Shown in pieces: positions 48,088 to 58,575 of a stretch of DNA of 64,000 nt. The position numbers and the translations under genes were made by a program. The stretch's first letter is position 1; each line of letters opens with the position of its first letter. The DNA comes from Microbacterium sp. BH-3-3-3. Lineage in GTDB: Bacteria > Actinomycetota > Actinomycetes > Actinomycetales > Microbacteriaceae. The stretch is taken from the NCBI RefSeq assembly GCF_001792815.1, contig NZ_CP017674.1, positions 3,224,001 through 3,288,000 on the forward strand, read 5' to 3'. The notes under the pieces are model-generated. The model was not told the origin of the DNA, did not search any database, and was given only the letters and a program-made list of their open reading frames with translations.

Positions 48088-50760
48088 TCACCCGGTGTTC
48101 TGGAGTCCCGCGGCCACACCGCTCACCGACAGCAGCAGCAGGCGCTGCTGTTCGGCATCCGGTGTCTCGGAGGTGTTCGCCGCGTCGCGCAGGGCGCGGA
48201 GCGCCCGCAACTGCAGCAGCGAGAGCGCGTCGACGTAGGGGCTGCGCATCTTGACCGCGCGCTGCAGCACGGGTTTGTTGCCCAGCAGGTCGCCGCCGGT
48301 GATGCGTTCGACCCACGACCGGGTGAGCAGCATCTCGTCCATCACGAGCCCCGCGAGGTCGTCACGGTCGCCGAGTGCCAGGTAGCGGCGGGCGATGCGC
48401 TCGTCGGCCTTCGCGAGGCTCATCGCGACGTTGTCGATCATGGTGCGGAACAGCGGCCACTGCTCGTACGCGTCGCGCAGGCGCGGCTCATCGCCGACGG
48501 CGTCGAGCGCCGTGCCCAGGCCGAACCATCCGGCGAGGTTGATGCGCGCCTGCGTCCACGAGAACACCCAGGGAATGGCCCGGAGGTCTTCGAGCGACTC
48601 CACCGAGAGGCCGCGTCGCGCGGGGCGAGAGCCCAATGCCAGGTGACCGAGCTCTTCCATCGGCGTGACCGTGGCGAACCACGGTGCGAAGCCGGGAGCC
48701 TTCACGAGGGCGAAGAAACGCTCCCGCGAGGCGACGTCCATCGTGCTCGCGACATCGGCGAACGCCTCAGCGGCCCCACGGTTGCGGCGCTCGATCGAGG
48801 GGGAGGAGGCCGTGAGCACGGCCGCCGCGACCTGATCGATATGGCGCATGGCGATGTCGGCATCGCCGTAGCGGGCGAAGATGACCTCGCCCTGCTCGGT
48901 GAGCTTGAACCGGCCGTCGACGGAGTGCGGGGGCTGCGCGAGGATCGCGGAGTTGGCGGGTCCGCCGCCTCGTCCGAGCGCACCACCGCGACCGTGGAAG
49001 AGCGTCAGCTCGATGCCCTCGGTCTCGGCCCACGTCGAGATCTTCGCCTGCGCCTCGTACAGCGCGAGGTTCGCCGCGACCGGTCCGACGTCTTTGGAGG
49101 AGTCGGAGTAACCCAGCATGACCTCGAGGCGCCGGCCCGTGGCATCCAGTCGACTGACGAACGACGGATGCGACACGATCTCGGCGAGGATGCCGGGGGC
49201 GGCCTGCAGGTCGGCGAAGGTCTCGAAGAGAGGGATGACGTCGAGAACGGGCACGTCCTCACCCGGGCCCATCGCGAACGCGGCCAGTTCGTGCACGTTG
49301 GCCAGGTCTTCGGCCGACTGCGTGAACGACACGATGTACCGACCGGCGGCGCGGGGCCCGAAGCGCTCCTGCACGTAGGCGATGGAACGGAAGACCTCGA
49401 GCACCTCGTCGGTCTGCTCGCTGCGGCCACCGCCCGCGCGGAGCTCTTCGAGCACCTTCCGGTGCACGGCCGAGTGCTGTCGCACCTCGAGCTCGGTGAG
49501 GTGGAAGCCGTAGGTCTCGACCTGCCACACCAGGCGCTGCAGGGCGCCGTAGGCCTGACGTGCGGCTCCCGCGGCGACGAGTGAATCCTGCACCGTCCGC
49601 AGATCGGCGAGAAGGTGCTCGGGGTCGCGGTACGCGAGGTCGGCGTTGCGGGAACGGGTCGCGGCGATCTTGCGTGCGAGCAACAGCATGATGCGGCGGT
49701 GGGGTTCGTCGGGGGAGCGCTCGGCGATCTCGGCCGCGGCGTCTTCGTCGGCGGCGCGCAGACGGTGCCACAGGGTGACGAGGACATCGCTCGGCGGCGT
49801 GGACTCGGCATCGAGGGTCAGTCCGCGACCCACGCGCTGCGTGGTGCGTTCGAGGCCCAGCAGCACGTGCTCGCTCGCGATTGCGGCGGCCTTGCGGGTG
49901 ACGGATGCCGTGACGAAGGGGTTTCCGTCGCGGTCGCCACCCACCCACGAGCCGACGCGCACGAACGGCTTCACGATCGGGGCGCGGGAACCGGCGTGCT
50001 CGCCCTGCAGGATGTCGTCGATGCGGCGGTACACGCGCGGCACGGCGGTGTAGAGCGTCTCGTCGAACACCGACATGACCGAGCGCACCTCGTCGACGGG
50101 CGACGGCTTCTCGCGCCGGAGGGGAGCGGTGCGCCACAGCGTGTCGATCTCTTCGAGCATGCGGCGCTCGGTTCGACGGCTCTCGGTGCCACCGTCGGAG
50201 GCGGCGTCGTGCTCGGCGAGCAGCTCCGACAGGCGACGGATGCTCGTGGAGATCGCGCGGCGGCGGGCTTCGGTGGGGTGAGCCGTGAAGACCGGGTGGA
50301 AGCGCAGCGCTTGGAGGCGCGCGAGCGCGGTCTCTTCGCCCACTTCGCTCGACAGCCGCTCGTATGCCGTCGCGATGGTGTCGGGCGTGCCGGAGCGCGA
50401 CGGGTTGTCTCCTCGCTCGCGCAGCACGCGCACGCGCTGGTGCTCCTCGACGAGGTTGACGAGGTGGAAGTAGGCCGTGAAGGCACGGGCCACCTCGTCG
50501 GCCCGCGCGATCGAGAAGCCGTCGGCGATCGCCGCGGCCCGCTCGAACGCTTCGGGCGTCTCGTCGGTGTAGGCCTGGATCGTCGCCGAGCGCAGCCGCT
50601 CGACATCGTCGTACAGGCCGGGGGAGCCGCTCTCCTGAAGGACGCGGCCGAGCAGCGAGCCGAGCAGGCGCACGTCGGCGCGCATCTGTTCGGGGAGCTC
50701 TTGGCCGGCTTCGAAGCGGCCCACGAGGTCGATGGCCTCGGTCGGGGTCAGTTCACGCAC
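48088..50760 (-). CDS. ppc: Phosphoenolpyruvate carboxylase
   Basis: Ppc carboxylates PEP with bicarbonate to oxaloacetate, replenishing the TCA cycle. The 890-residue protein has the catalytic VFTAHPTEARRR (about 157-168), GSWVGGDRDGNP (about 272-283), the FHGRGGALGRGGGPA loop (about 588-602) and the C-terminal NTG ending typical of the family. GTG 50760 lies 6 nt behind a TAATCT -10 and has no leader. Regulation by acetyl-CoA or aspartate is expected from the family but not visible. Confidence 0.97.
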   Translation of the reverse strand: MRELTPTEAIDLVGRFEAGQELPEQMRADVRLLGSLLGRVLQESGSPGLYDDVERLRSATIQAYTDETPEAFERAAAIADGFSIARADEVARAFTAYFHLVNLVEEHQRVRVLRERGDNPSRSGTPDTIATAYERLSSEVGEETALARLQALRFHPVFTAHPTEARRRAISTSIRRLSELLAEHDAASDGGTESRRTERRMLEEIDTLWRTAPLRREKPSPVDEVRSVMSVFDETLYTAVPRVYRRIDDILQGEHAGSRAPIVKPFVRVGSWVGGDRDGNPFVTASVTRKAAAIASEHVLLGLERTTQRVGRGLTLDAESTPPSDVLVTLWHRLRAADEDAAAEIAERSPDEPHRRIMLLLARKIAATRSRNADLAYRDPEHLLADLRTVQDSLVAAGAARQAYGALQRLVWQVETYGFHLTELEVRQHSAVHRKVLEELRAGGGRSEQTDEVLEVFRSIAYVQERFGPRAAGRYIVSFTQSAEDLANVHELAAFAMGPGEDVPVLDVIPLFETFADLQAAPGILAEIVSHPSFVSRLDATGRRLEVMLGYSDSSKDVGPVAANLALYEAQAKISTWAETEGIELTLFHGRGGALGRGGGPANSAILAQPPHSVDGRFKLTEQGEVIFARYGDADIAMRHIDQVAAAVLTASSPSIERRNRGAAEAFADVASTMDVASRERFFALVKAPGFAPWFATVTPMEELGHLALGSRPARRGLSVESLEDLRAIPWVFSWTQARINLAGWFGLGTALDAVGDEPRLRDAYEQWPLFRTMIDNVAMSLAKADERIARRYLALGDRDDLAGLVMDEMLLTRSWVERITGGDLLGNKPVLQRAVKMRSPYVDALSLLQLRALRALRDAANTSETPDAEQQRLLLLSVSGVAAGLQNTG

Positions 50761-50766
50761 AGCCCC

Positions 50767-50772
50767 AGATTA
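50767..50772 (-). promoter_or_regulatory. -10 element of ppc, leaderless arrangement
   Basis: On the minus strand TAATCT ends 6 nt before GTG 50760. Confidence 0.65.
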
Positions 50773-50979
50773 TCGGCGTCCGGTGACGCGCGAGTGACAC
50801 CGGGGCGCGGTGGTGCACGCCGGAGCCTCGCTCCCACCGGTGCGGGCCCGTACTGTCCGGGCAGGATGCCGGAGTTCGTCCGGGTGGGATGCCGATGCGC
50901 CGCAGGATTACCGGTCGGACCCCCGACCGCGCGCGCAGGTGTCCGGGGGTGGATCCCGCTAGGCGGTCCGACGACGCGC

Positions 50980-51072
50980 GCCGAACTCCTGAGTTTCCGC
51001 TCGCCATGTGTCTCCGACGCCGCGATCCTGCACGCCCGTCGATCCGGCATCCCGAAAACTCAGGAGTTCGGC
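50980..51072 (+). repeat. Long inverted repeat between ppc and mazG (REP/MITE-like)
   Basis: GCCGAACTCCTGAGTTT (50980-50996) and its exact complement (51056-51072) form 17-bp perfect arms around 59 nt. The region contains no gene; the long frame across it is read only in the ORF sense. The rest of the 50761-51149 gap shows only ppc's promoter and mazG's ribosome binding site. Confidence 0.65.
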
Positions 51073-51149
51073 CCGGCCCCGGCTCGCTCACCGCCCCGGC
51101 GAGGGATACTCGGGGCGAGGGCGCCGACGGCGCCGCGGAGGGAGGGCTC

Positions 51150-51797
51150 GTGAGCGACGACGCGCTGAGGCAAGCGGCCGAGACCATGCGGGCTGTGCGC
51201 CAGCGCTGCGCGTGGACGAAGACGATCGACCACGCGGCCCTCGTGCCCTACCTCGTCGAAGAGAGCGCCGAGGTGATCGACGCCGTCGAGTCGGGCACCC
51301 GCGCCGACCTGCGCGAGGAGCTGGGCGATCTGCTGTGGCAGGTGCTGTTCCACGCCGAGATCGCGTCGGGCGACCCCGAAGAGCCCTTCGACATCGACGA
51401 CGTCGCTCGCGGACTCACCGAAAAGATGGTGCGTCGGCATCCGCACGTCTTCGCCGGGGCCGTGGCATCCACTCCCGAAGAGGTGCTCGTGCACTGGAAC
51501 GCGGCGAAGGCGGCCGAGAAGAGCGAGCGCACGAGTGTCCTCGACGGGGTCAGCGACCACATGCCCGCGCTCGCGCTCGCGCAGAAGTTGGTCGGCAAGG
51601 CCGCGCAGGTGGGCGTGCACGCGCCGTCGCACCGGCTCGCCGATCCCGCGACCGAGACGGAGCTGGGCGACGCGTTGTTGGCGCTGGTGCAGCAGGGCCG
51701 CGACCGGGGCTGGGACGCCGAGCGCGCCCTGCGCGAGCGTCTGCGCACCCTGCGCGCCGAGGTCACGGCGGCCGAGGCCGCGCCGGGCGCCTCCTGA
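51150..51797 (+). CDS. mazG: MazG family nucleoside triphosphate pyrophosphohydrolase
   Basis: MazG hydrolyses (d)NTPs, including aberrant ones, and may lower ppGpp-linked signals. The 215-residue protein has one complete MazG domain with metal ligands in YLVEESAEVIDAV (about 34-46) and ELGDLLWQVLFHA (about 56-68), then a region EKMVRRHPHVF and VLVHWNAAKAAEK typical of the family. The usual CPWD motif is changed to CAWTKTIDH. GGAGGGAGGG precedes GTG 51150. It belongs to the actinobacterial mfd-mazG-eno neighbourhood. Confidence 0.92.
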   Translation: MSDDALRQAAETMRAVRQRCAWTKTIDHAALVPYLVEESAEVIDAVESGTRADLREELGDLLWQVLFHAEIASGDPEEPFDIDDVARGLTEKMVRRHPHVFAGAVASTPEEVLVHWNAAKAAEKSERTSVLDGVSDHMPALALAQKLVGKAAQVGVHAPSHRLADPATETELGDALLALVQQGRDRGWDAERALRERLRTLRAEVTAAEAAPGAS

Positions 51798-51890
51798 GCC
51801 CCGCCCCCGCGTCACGACCGCACACGTCGTTGCGGGTGTTCTCGACGGCGACGGCGCGAGCGCACCGGCGGGGGCTGAGACAATGGACGG

Positions 51891-53168
51891 GTGGCATCCG
51901 TGAACCCGCCGCGCGGCATGCGCGACTTCCTCCCCGCTGACAAAGCCCGTCGCGAGCGCGTGCTCGCCGTCATCCGCGAGCGCTACCGCGCCCACGGCTT
52001 CGACGAGATCGAGACGCCCGTGATGGAGGAGTACTCGCGGCTGCACGCCGGGATCGGCGGCGACAACGAGAAGCTGTCGTTCAGCATCCTGAAGCGGGGA
52101 ATGGATGCCGAGGGCATCCGCGCCGCCGCCGACGACCCGGCCGCTCTCGCCGACCTCGGCCTGCGCTACGACCTCACCGTTCCGCTCGCCCGGTTCTACG
52201 CCACGAACCGTGCCCAGCTGCCGACGGTGTTCCGCGCGATCCAGATGGCGCCGGTCTGGCGGGCGGAGCGCCCCCAGAAGGGCCGGTACCGCCAGTTCCT
52301 GCAGTGCGACATCGACATCATCGGCGACGCGTCGGCCCGCGCCGAGGCCGAGCTGATGACGGCGAGCCTCGACGTGCTCGACGCGCTGGGGCTCGAGGGC
52401 GGAACGATCCGTGTCAACGACCGTCGCGTCCTCGACGCGATGCTCGACGTGTTCGGTTTCGCCCCCGACGAGCGGCCCGGGGTCCTGATCACGATCGACA
52501 AGCTCGACAAGATCGGCGCCTCGGGTGTCGTCGCCGAGCTGCGTGACCGCGGAGCGACGCCCGAGGCGGCCGACGCCGTCGCGGCCTACCTCGAACGTCC
52601 TCGCCCCGACGGCGTGCGCTTCGACGACGACGGCATCCGCGCCGCCCTGCCCGACGGCATCCCCGACGAGGTCATCGCGCACCTCGTGGCGCTCGGCGAG
52701 ACGGTGGCCGCCGCACGCGGCGCCGACGCGCCGCTGGTCTTCGACCCGTTCCTCGTTCGAGGCATGGGGTACTACACCGGCACGATCTTCGAGCTGGCCC
52801 ACCCGAGCGTCGACTACTCGCTGGGCGGGGGCGGTCGTTACGACGGCATGATCGGGCGTTTCCTCGGTCAGGACGTTCCGGCCGTCGGGTTCTCGATCGG
52901 CTTCGAGCGCATCGTCGACATGTTGCAGGATGCCGAGGACACCGGCGAGCGAGCCGTGGTGCTCGTGCACGATCGCGACGTCGCCCTCGAGGACCTGCTG
53001 CGGGTGAAGGCGGAGCTCGTGGCCGACGGCGCGCGTGTACGTCTCGAGCAGCGCACGAAGAACCTCAAGGCTCTGCTCGAACGGGCGAGCGCCGACGGAT
53101 ACACGTCGTTCGCGACGGTGAACGCCGGAACGACGAGCGCGTCGCTGGAGATCAAGCCGCTCGGCTGA
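51891..53168 (+). CDS. hisS: Histidyl-tRNA synthetase
   Basis: HisRS charges tRNA-His. The 425-residue class II enzyme has PPRGMRDFLP (about 6-15), motif 2 with APVWRAERPQKGRYRQFLQCD split around 118-140, the histidine-A motif LVRGMGYYTGTIFEL and motif 3 GGGGRYDGMI and GFSIGFERI, then the anticodon-binding domain. GTG 51891 has no ribosome binding site; a GACAAT hexamer ends 6 nt upstream, fitting the leaderless pattern. Confidence 0.96.
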   Translation: MASVNPPRGMRDFLPADKARRERVLAVIRERYRAHGFDEIETPVMEEYSRLHAGIGGDNEKLSFSILKRGMDAEGIRAAADDPAALADLGLRYDLTVPLARFYATNRAQLPTVFRAIQMAPVWRAERPQKGRYRQFLQCDIDIIGDASARAEAELMTASLDVLDALGLEGGTIRVNDRRVLDAMLDVFGFAPDERPGVLITIDKLDKIGASGVVAELRDRGATPEAADAVAAYLERPRPDGVRFDDDGIRAALPDGIPDEVIAHLVALGETVAAARGADAPLVFDPFLVRGMGYYTGTIFELAHPSVDYSLGGGGRYDGMIGRFLGQDVPAVGFSIGFERIVDMLQDAEDTGERAVVLVHDRDVALEDLLRVKAELVADGARVRLEQRTKNLKALLERASADGYTSFATVNAGTTSASLEIKPLG

Positions 53169-53247
53169 GAGTCGCTGCGCGACCGCCGTCGTTCGGCGGC
53201 CACGCCTCGGTCACCCGGTGTTCACGTCGTCGAGGTGTGATCGGGAC

Positions 53248-54117
53248 ATGCGTCGCGCGAGGGTTCGACGGCCGGTTCGACGGCCGGTGGCCCTCGCCGC
53301 CGCGTCGTCGGTCGCGGTGCTGGGGGCCACGGCGGTGGCCCTGCGTACCCTCATCTCGCGTCAGGCGGCGATCGCCCGGCGCCGCATCGGCAAGCCGCTC
53401 GGGGAACAGGCTCTGGATGCCGACCGCGTCTGGCGCCGGAAGAAGCACGACGGTCGACCGGTCGAGCTTCTGGTGCTGGGGGACTCGATCGCTGCGGGTC
53501 TGGGCGCCGGACACCGGCGCGACACCCTGGGGGCACGGCTCGCCAAGGGCATCGCCCGCGCGGCCGCGCGACCCGTGCGCCTGCGCACCGCCGCGGTCGT
53601 GGGATCGGAGACCTCGGCGCTCGCGGCGCAGATCGCCGCCCTTCCGCCGGACTACCGCGCCGACGTCGCCGTCGTCGTGGTGGGCGGCAACGACGTCACG
53701 CACCGCGTTCCCCCCGTGCGCGCCGCGGCGCAGCTCGAGCAGGCCGTCGGCGCCTTGACGGCCCGGGGGACGGCCGTGGTCGTGGGAACCTGCCCCGACC
53801 TCGGCACGCTGCGCGCGGTGCCGCAGCCGCTGCGCACCCTCGCGTCGCGCTCCTCGCGCCAGCTGGCGGCGGCGCAGGCCCGCGCCGCCGAGCGTGCCGG
53901 CGCGCGAGTGGTGGGCCTGGCCCGGGCGGTGGGACCGGTCTTCGCCGAACGCCCCGACGAGATGTTCAGCATCGACCGCTTCCATCCCAGCGCCCTGGGT
54001 TACCGGCGCACGGCCGAGGCCCTGCTGCCGGCGGTGCTCGGCGCCCTCCGGGGCGACGCGGAGCCGTCGCGCTCGGTGTCGCCGCTGCCTCCCGCCGACG
54101 TCCCGGCCAACCCATAG
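53248..54117 (+). CDS. SGNH/GDSL hydrolase, exported or membrane-anchored
   Basis: This 289-residue esterase/lipase-like protein starts with an Arg-rich segment and a hydrophobic helix (about 14-31), so it is anchored or secreted. The SGNH blocks are VLGDSIAAG (about 75-83, Ser nucleophile), a Gly in the second block, VVGGNDVT (about 149-156) and DRFHPSALGY (about 241-250, Asp and His). The substrate is unknown. ATG 53248 is used; GTG 53218 adds 10 residues. The short gap after hisS contains a weak CCGCCG/CGGCGG hairpin. Confidence 0.85.
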   Translation: MRRARVRRPVRRPVALAAASSVAVLGATAVALRTLISRQAAIARRRIGKPLGEQALDADRVWRRKKHDGRPVELLVLGDSIAAGLGAGHRRDTLGARLAKGIARAAARPVRLRTAAVVGSETSALAAQIAALPPDYRADVAVVVVGGNDVTHRVPPVRAAAQLEQAVGALTARGTAVVVGTCPDLGTLRAVPQPLRTLASRSSRQLAAAQARAAERAGARVVGLARAVGPVFAERPDEMFSIDRFHPSALGYRRTAEALLPAVLGALRGDAEPSRSVSPLPPADVPANP

Positions 54118-54148
54118 CTCGCGGTCGTACCGTTCCCCCACGCCTCCT

Positions 54149-55009
54149 CTGCACATCCTCCTGACCACCTGGCGCGCCGACCCCCTCACGCTCGGCGTGC
54201 TGTTCGTGGCATCCGCGGCCTACCTCGTCGGTGTCGCGCGTCTGCGTCGTCGGGGCGAGGAGTGGCCCCTGCGCCGGACGATCGGGTTCTTCGCACTCGG
54301 GCTCCTGCCGTACGCCGCGATCGAGCTCGGATTCCTCGCGGTCTTCTCGGCCGAGCTCCGCTGGGCGTTCTCGACCCGCATCGCGCTGCTGATCTTCGCC
54401 GTCCCGGCCGGGATCGCCGCCGGACGCCCGCTCGACCTGGCCGCCCGACTGGGCGCGGGCGCCGTGATCGAGCGCGTCCTCGCCTCCCGCGTCACGCGGA
54501 TCTTCGGCAACGCAATGGTGGCCACCGTCGTCATCGCCGCGGTGTTCTGCCTCTTCTTGACCCCGCTCGCCGGCATCCTGCGTGTGAACCCCGTCGTCGA
54601 GGCGTCGCTGGGGGTGGTCGTGCCGCTCGTCGGGCTCGCGATGGTGCTGCCGATGATGGCGCTGGGGGCCGTGCACTCGGGCACCTTCATCGCGATCGAG
54701 TTCCTGCTGGCTTTCGTCGAGCTGCTGATCGACTCCGTCCCCGGGCTGCTGCTGCGCCTCAACGACTCGGTCGTCGACCTGATCCCGGATGCCGTGCAGA
54801 CGATGTCGTGGTGGCCGTCGACGCTGCACGATCAGCATCTCGCCGGCGACATGATCTGGTTCATCGCCGAGTTCGCCGACGTGCCGATCCTCGTCATCCT
54901 GCTCGTCCGCTGGATGCGCACCGACCGCGTCGAGGCCCAGGGCTTCGACGAGCTCTCCGACGAGGAGTACGACGAGATGACCCGCGCGCACCTGCGCGGC
55001 GAACGCTGA
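54149..55009 (+). CDS. CtaG-like cytochrome c oxidase assembly membrane protein, possible CTG start
   Basis: This polytopic membrane protein of about 286 residues resembles the caa3-type CtaG family that aids copper insertion. It begins with TWRADPLTLGVLF, and about seven hydrophobic segments are present. The C-terminal LHDQHLAGDMIWFIAEF is typical of the family, followed by a charged tail. No ATG, GTG or TTG precedes TWRADP in this frame outside the upstream gene. CTG 54149 would include it; GTG 54197 would remove it. A TACCGT -10 (54128-54133) lies 15 nt before the CTG. The start is uncertain. Confidence 0.8.
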   Translation: MHILLTTWRADPLTLGVLFVASAAYLVGVARLRRRGEEWPLRRTIGFFALGLLPYAAIELGFLAVFSAELRWAFSTRIALLIFAVPAGIAAGRPLDLAARLGAGAVIERVLASRVTRIFGNAMVATVVIAAVFCLFLTPLAGILRVNPVVEASLGVVVPLVGLAMVLPMMALGAVHSGTFIAIEFLLAFVELLIDSVPGLLLRLNDSVVDLIPDAVQTMSWWPSTLHDQHLAGDMIWFIAEFADVPILVILLVRWMRTDRVEAQGFDELSDEEYDEMTRAHLRGER

Positions 55010-55050
55010 CGCGCGTTGACCCACGACCGCCGCCCCGCCAGGCTGGGACC

Positions 55051-55731
55051 GTGCCCACCCACGACGACGTCGACGCCTTCCTGACCCGCACGCTCGTCGG
55101 CTCCGACCCGATCCTGGATGCCGCGCTCTCGGCGCAGCACGCGGCGGGCCTCCCCTCGATCGAGGTCGCCCCCGTCAACGCCAAGTTCCTGCACCTGCTC
55201 ACGCGTATGGCCGGCGCTCGCCGCGTGCTCGAGATCGGCACCCTCGGCGGATACTCGACGATCTGGTTCGCCCGCGCCGTCGGCGAGGGAGGGCGGGTCG
55301 TGTCGATCGAGGCCGAATCGGCCAACGCCGAGCTCGCACGGGCCAACCTGCGGCGCGCCGGCGTGGGCGACCGTGTCGACGTGCGCGTGGGGCGGGGCGC
55401 CGACGTGCTCCCCTCCCTCGAGGGCGAGGAGGCCTTCGACTTCGTCTTCATCGACGCCGACAAGGAATCCAACACGCTGTATCTCGACTGGGCCGCACGG
55501 CTCGGGCGTCCGGGCACGGTCGTCGTGCTCGACAACGTCGTGCGCGGGGGAGACGTCGCCGATGCCGACGCCACCGACTCGAAGGTGCAGGGCGCGCGCC
55601 GCGGCATCCTGATGCTCGGAAGCGACCCCCGCTTCGACGCCACCGCCCTGCAGACCCTCGACCGCAAGGGCTGGGACGGTGTGGCCCTCGCGATCGTCGT
55701 GGATGCCGGAGAGGCCGGCGCCGCGTCCTGA
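55051..55731 (+). CDS. Class I SAM-dependent O-methyltransferase
   Basis: This 226-residue enzyme belongs to the COMT-like family of small-molecule O-methyltransferases. Motif I is VLEIGTLGGYSTIWFAR (about 65-81), followed by VVSIEAE (about 89-95), FDFVFIDADKESN (about 129-141) and GTVVVLDNVVRGGDV (about 155-169), with metal-binding Asp residues. The substrate is unknown. GTG 55051 is chosen; a degenerate -10 (CAGGCT) lies 6 nt upstream, so it too may be leaderless. Confidence 0.9.
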   Translation: MPTHDDVDAFLTRTLVGSDPILDAALSAQHAAGLPSIEVAPVNAKFLHLLTRMAGARRVLEIGTLGGYSTIWFARAVGEGGRVVSIEAESANAELARANLRRAGVGDRVDVRVGRGADVLPSLEGEEAFDFVFIDADKESNTLYLDWAARLGRPGTVVVLDNVVRGGDVADADATDSKVQGARRGILMLGSDPRFDATALQTLDRKGWDGVALAIVVDAGEAGAAS

Positions 55732-55809
55732 CGTGCGCGGCTGCGAGCGTGGCGAGGCAGAGTCCGACGCGGAATGACGCTCTGGCCCACGAGCGTCGGG
55801 GGCGGTCAC

Positions 55810-55815
55810 TAGACT
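55810..55815 (+). promoter_or_regulatory. -10 element of eno
   Basis: TAGACT lies 59 nt before the eno GTG. The leader contains an ACGAGGAG ribosome binding site 6 nt before the start. Confidence 0.5.
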
Positions 55816-55832
55816 CGACCACGGACCGATGA

Positions 55833-57155
<1,323 letters not shown>

Positions 57156-57163
57156 TCGTCCGA

Positions 57164-57201
57164 CGAAAGGAGAGGGAGCCCTACGGCTTCCTCTCCTTTC
57201 G
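57164..57201 (+). terminator. Terminator after eno
   Basis: A 17-bp stem with one G-U pair (from CGAAAGGAGAGGGAGCC to GGCTTCCTCTCCTTTCG) begins 8 nt after the stop and ends in CGTTTCC. Confidence 0.9.
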
Positions 57202-57317
57202 CGTTTCCGTGCCCTCGCCGGAGGCTCGGCGCGTCCCTGGGACCCCGCAGGTCGGCGACGTAGACTCGGCTCCGCCCGTCGCCCGTAACCGCGCGGGCGA
57301 GAACGAGAGGGGATGCC

Positions 57318-57938
57318 GTGGACCGACCGACATTGCCTCCCCGCCGGCCCGTGGCATCCGGCACCACGCCCGCGAAGAAGACCGGCACGAAGAAGTCGGC
57401 GAAGGCCGCCCCGTCACCCCGTGCATCGCGCTCGGCGCCGTCGACCCCGCGTCGCGTCGACGTGCGCGAGTGGCTCGGCAAGGTGCGTGTGTCGGGCTTC
57501 GTCGTCATCATGCTGGGGCTCGTCGTGCTCGGCACCTTCGTGCTCGTGCCGACCGTGGGCACCTACATGGATCAGCGTCAGCAGATCCAGGCGCTGGAGA
57601 ACGCGGTCGCCGTCAGCCGCGACGACGTCGCCGAACTGGAGTCGCAGCGAGAGCGCTGGTCCGACCCCGCCTACATCACCACCCAGGCGCGCGAGCGGTT
57701 GTATTACACGTTCCCCGGCGAGGTCGTGTACCTCATCGACAACGACCTGCCCGTCTCGGCCACCCCCCAAGAGCAGCAGGACGTCAGCGAGGACGTGGGT
57801 CAGACCCGCACCGACTGGATGGCGCAGCTCGTGCGCTCGGTCGCCGACTCGGGTGCCGCGCAGGTGGCCGTGCCGACCACGGTCGAGATCGGCGTGCCCG
57901 ACCCCACCCCCGCACCCGAGGCGACGCCCGCCCCGTGA
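57318..57938 (+). CDS. Septum formation initiator (FtsB/DivIC family) protein
   Basis: This bitopic divisome protein of 206 residues probably forms the FtsQLB-type complex. A basic, disordered cytoplasmic tail (about 1-55) is followed by one membrane helix (about 59-80), an extracytoplasmic coiled coil (about 85-115, DQRQQIQALENAV) and the conserved ERWSDPAYITTQARERLYYTFPGE segment split around 111-134. A Pro/Ala-rich tail ends it. AGAGGGG precedes GTG 57318. The eno-ftsB-DUF501 order is conserved in actinobacteria. Confidence 0.92.
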   Translation: MDRPTLPPRRPVASGTTPAKKTGTKKSAKAAPSPRASRSAPSTPRRVDVREWLGKVRVSGFVVIMLGLVVLGTFVLVPTVGTYMDQRQQIQALENAVAVSRDDVAELESQRERWSDPAYITTQARERLYYTFPGEVVYLIDNDLPVSATPQEQQDVSEDVGQTRTDWMAQLVRSVADSGAAQVAVPTTVEIGVPDPTPAPEATPAP

Positions 57939-58043
57939 GCGGCGACAGCGACGGGCGCGCCCGTCGCGCGACCCGCGGGGCTCCCGTCGCGCTCGGACTC
58001 CGACCGCCGACGCCGATCTCGCGGAACGCCGAGACCGGACCGG

Positions 58044-58049
58044 TACCCT
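58044..58049 (+). promoter_or_regulatory. -10 element of the DUF501 gene, leaderless arrangement
   Basis: TACCCT ends 7 nt before ATG 58057. Confidence 0.55.
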
Positions 58050-58056
58050 GGGAGCG

Positions 58057-58575
58057 ATGACTACCACGCACCTTCCCCCCGCGTCCGACGCCGACCTCGC
58101 CGTGCTGCAGGCGCAGCTGGGTCGCGTGCCCCGCGGGGTCATCGGCATCGCCGCGCGGTGCGTCTGCGGCAACCCGACCGTCGTGGCCACGTCGCCCCGA
58201 CTCGATGACGGCAGCCCGTTTCCGACGTTCTACTACCTCACGCACCCCGCGGCCACGGCGGCGATGTCGGTGCTCGAGGCCGGTCACGTCATGGTGGAGT
58301 TCACCGACGAGCTCGCCGCCGACGAAGACCTGCGCGCCGAGTACCTCGCCGCGCACGAGGCCTATCTGCGCGATCGCGCGGCGTACGGCGAGCCCGAGGA
58401 GATCGCGGGGATCTCGGCGGGTGGCATGCCCACCCGGGTGAAGTGTCTGCACGCCCTCGCCGGTCACTCCCTGGCCGCCGGGCCGGGTGTGAACCCCATC
58501 GGCGACCGTGCACTGGAGCGCGGCACCTTCTCGCCCGAGCGCTGCGAGTGCGAGAGCCCCGGGACCGGCGGATGA
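58057..58575 (+). CDS. DUF501 domain protein
   Basis: This 172-residue protein is a typical actinobacterial DUF501 member, of unknown function: LGRVPRGVIGIAARCVCGNP (about 21-40), FPTFYYLTHPAATAAMS (about 54-70), then the C-terminal VKCLHALAGHSLA and NPIGDRAL. The conserved Cys and His residues (CVCG, CLH, H and CEC) suggest metal binding. It follows the FtsB-like gene and overlaps the protease gene (ATGA). Confidence 0.92.
   Translation: MTTTHLPPASDADLAVLQAQLGRVPRGVIGIAARCVCGNPTVVATSPRLDDGSPFPTFYYLTHPAATAAMSVLEAGHVMVEFTDELAADEDLRAEYLAAHEAYLRDRAAYGEPEEIAGISAGGMPTRVKCLHALAGHSLAAGPGVNPIGDRALERGTFSPERCECESPGTGG

Noticed and set aside
53183..53199. CCGCCG/CGGCGG hairpin after hisS as a terminator
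   Set aside because: Only 6 bp, no T-tract, in a GC-rich stretch where such pairing is frequent; too weak to list.
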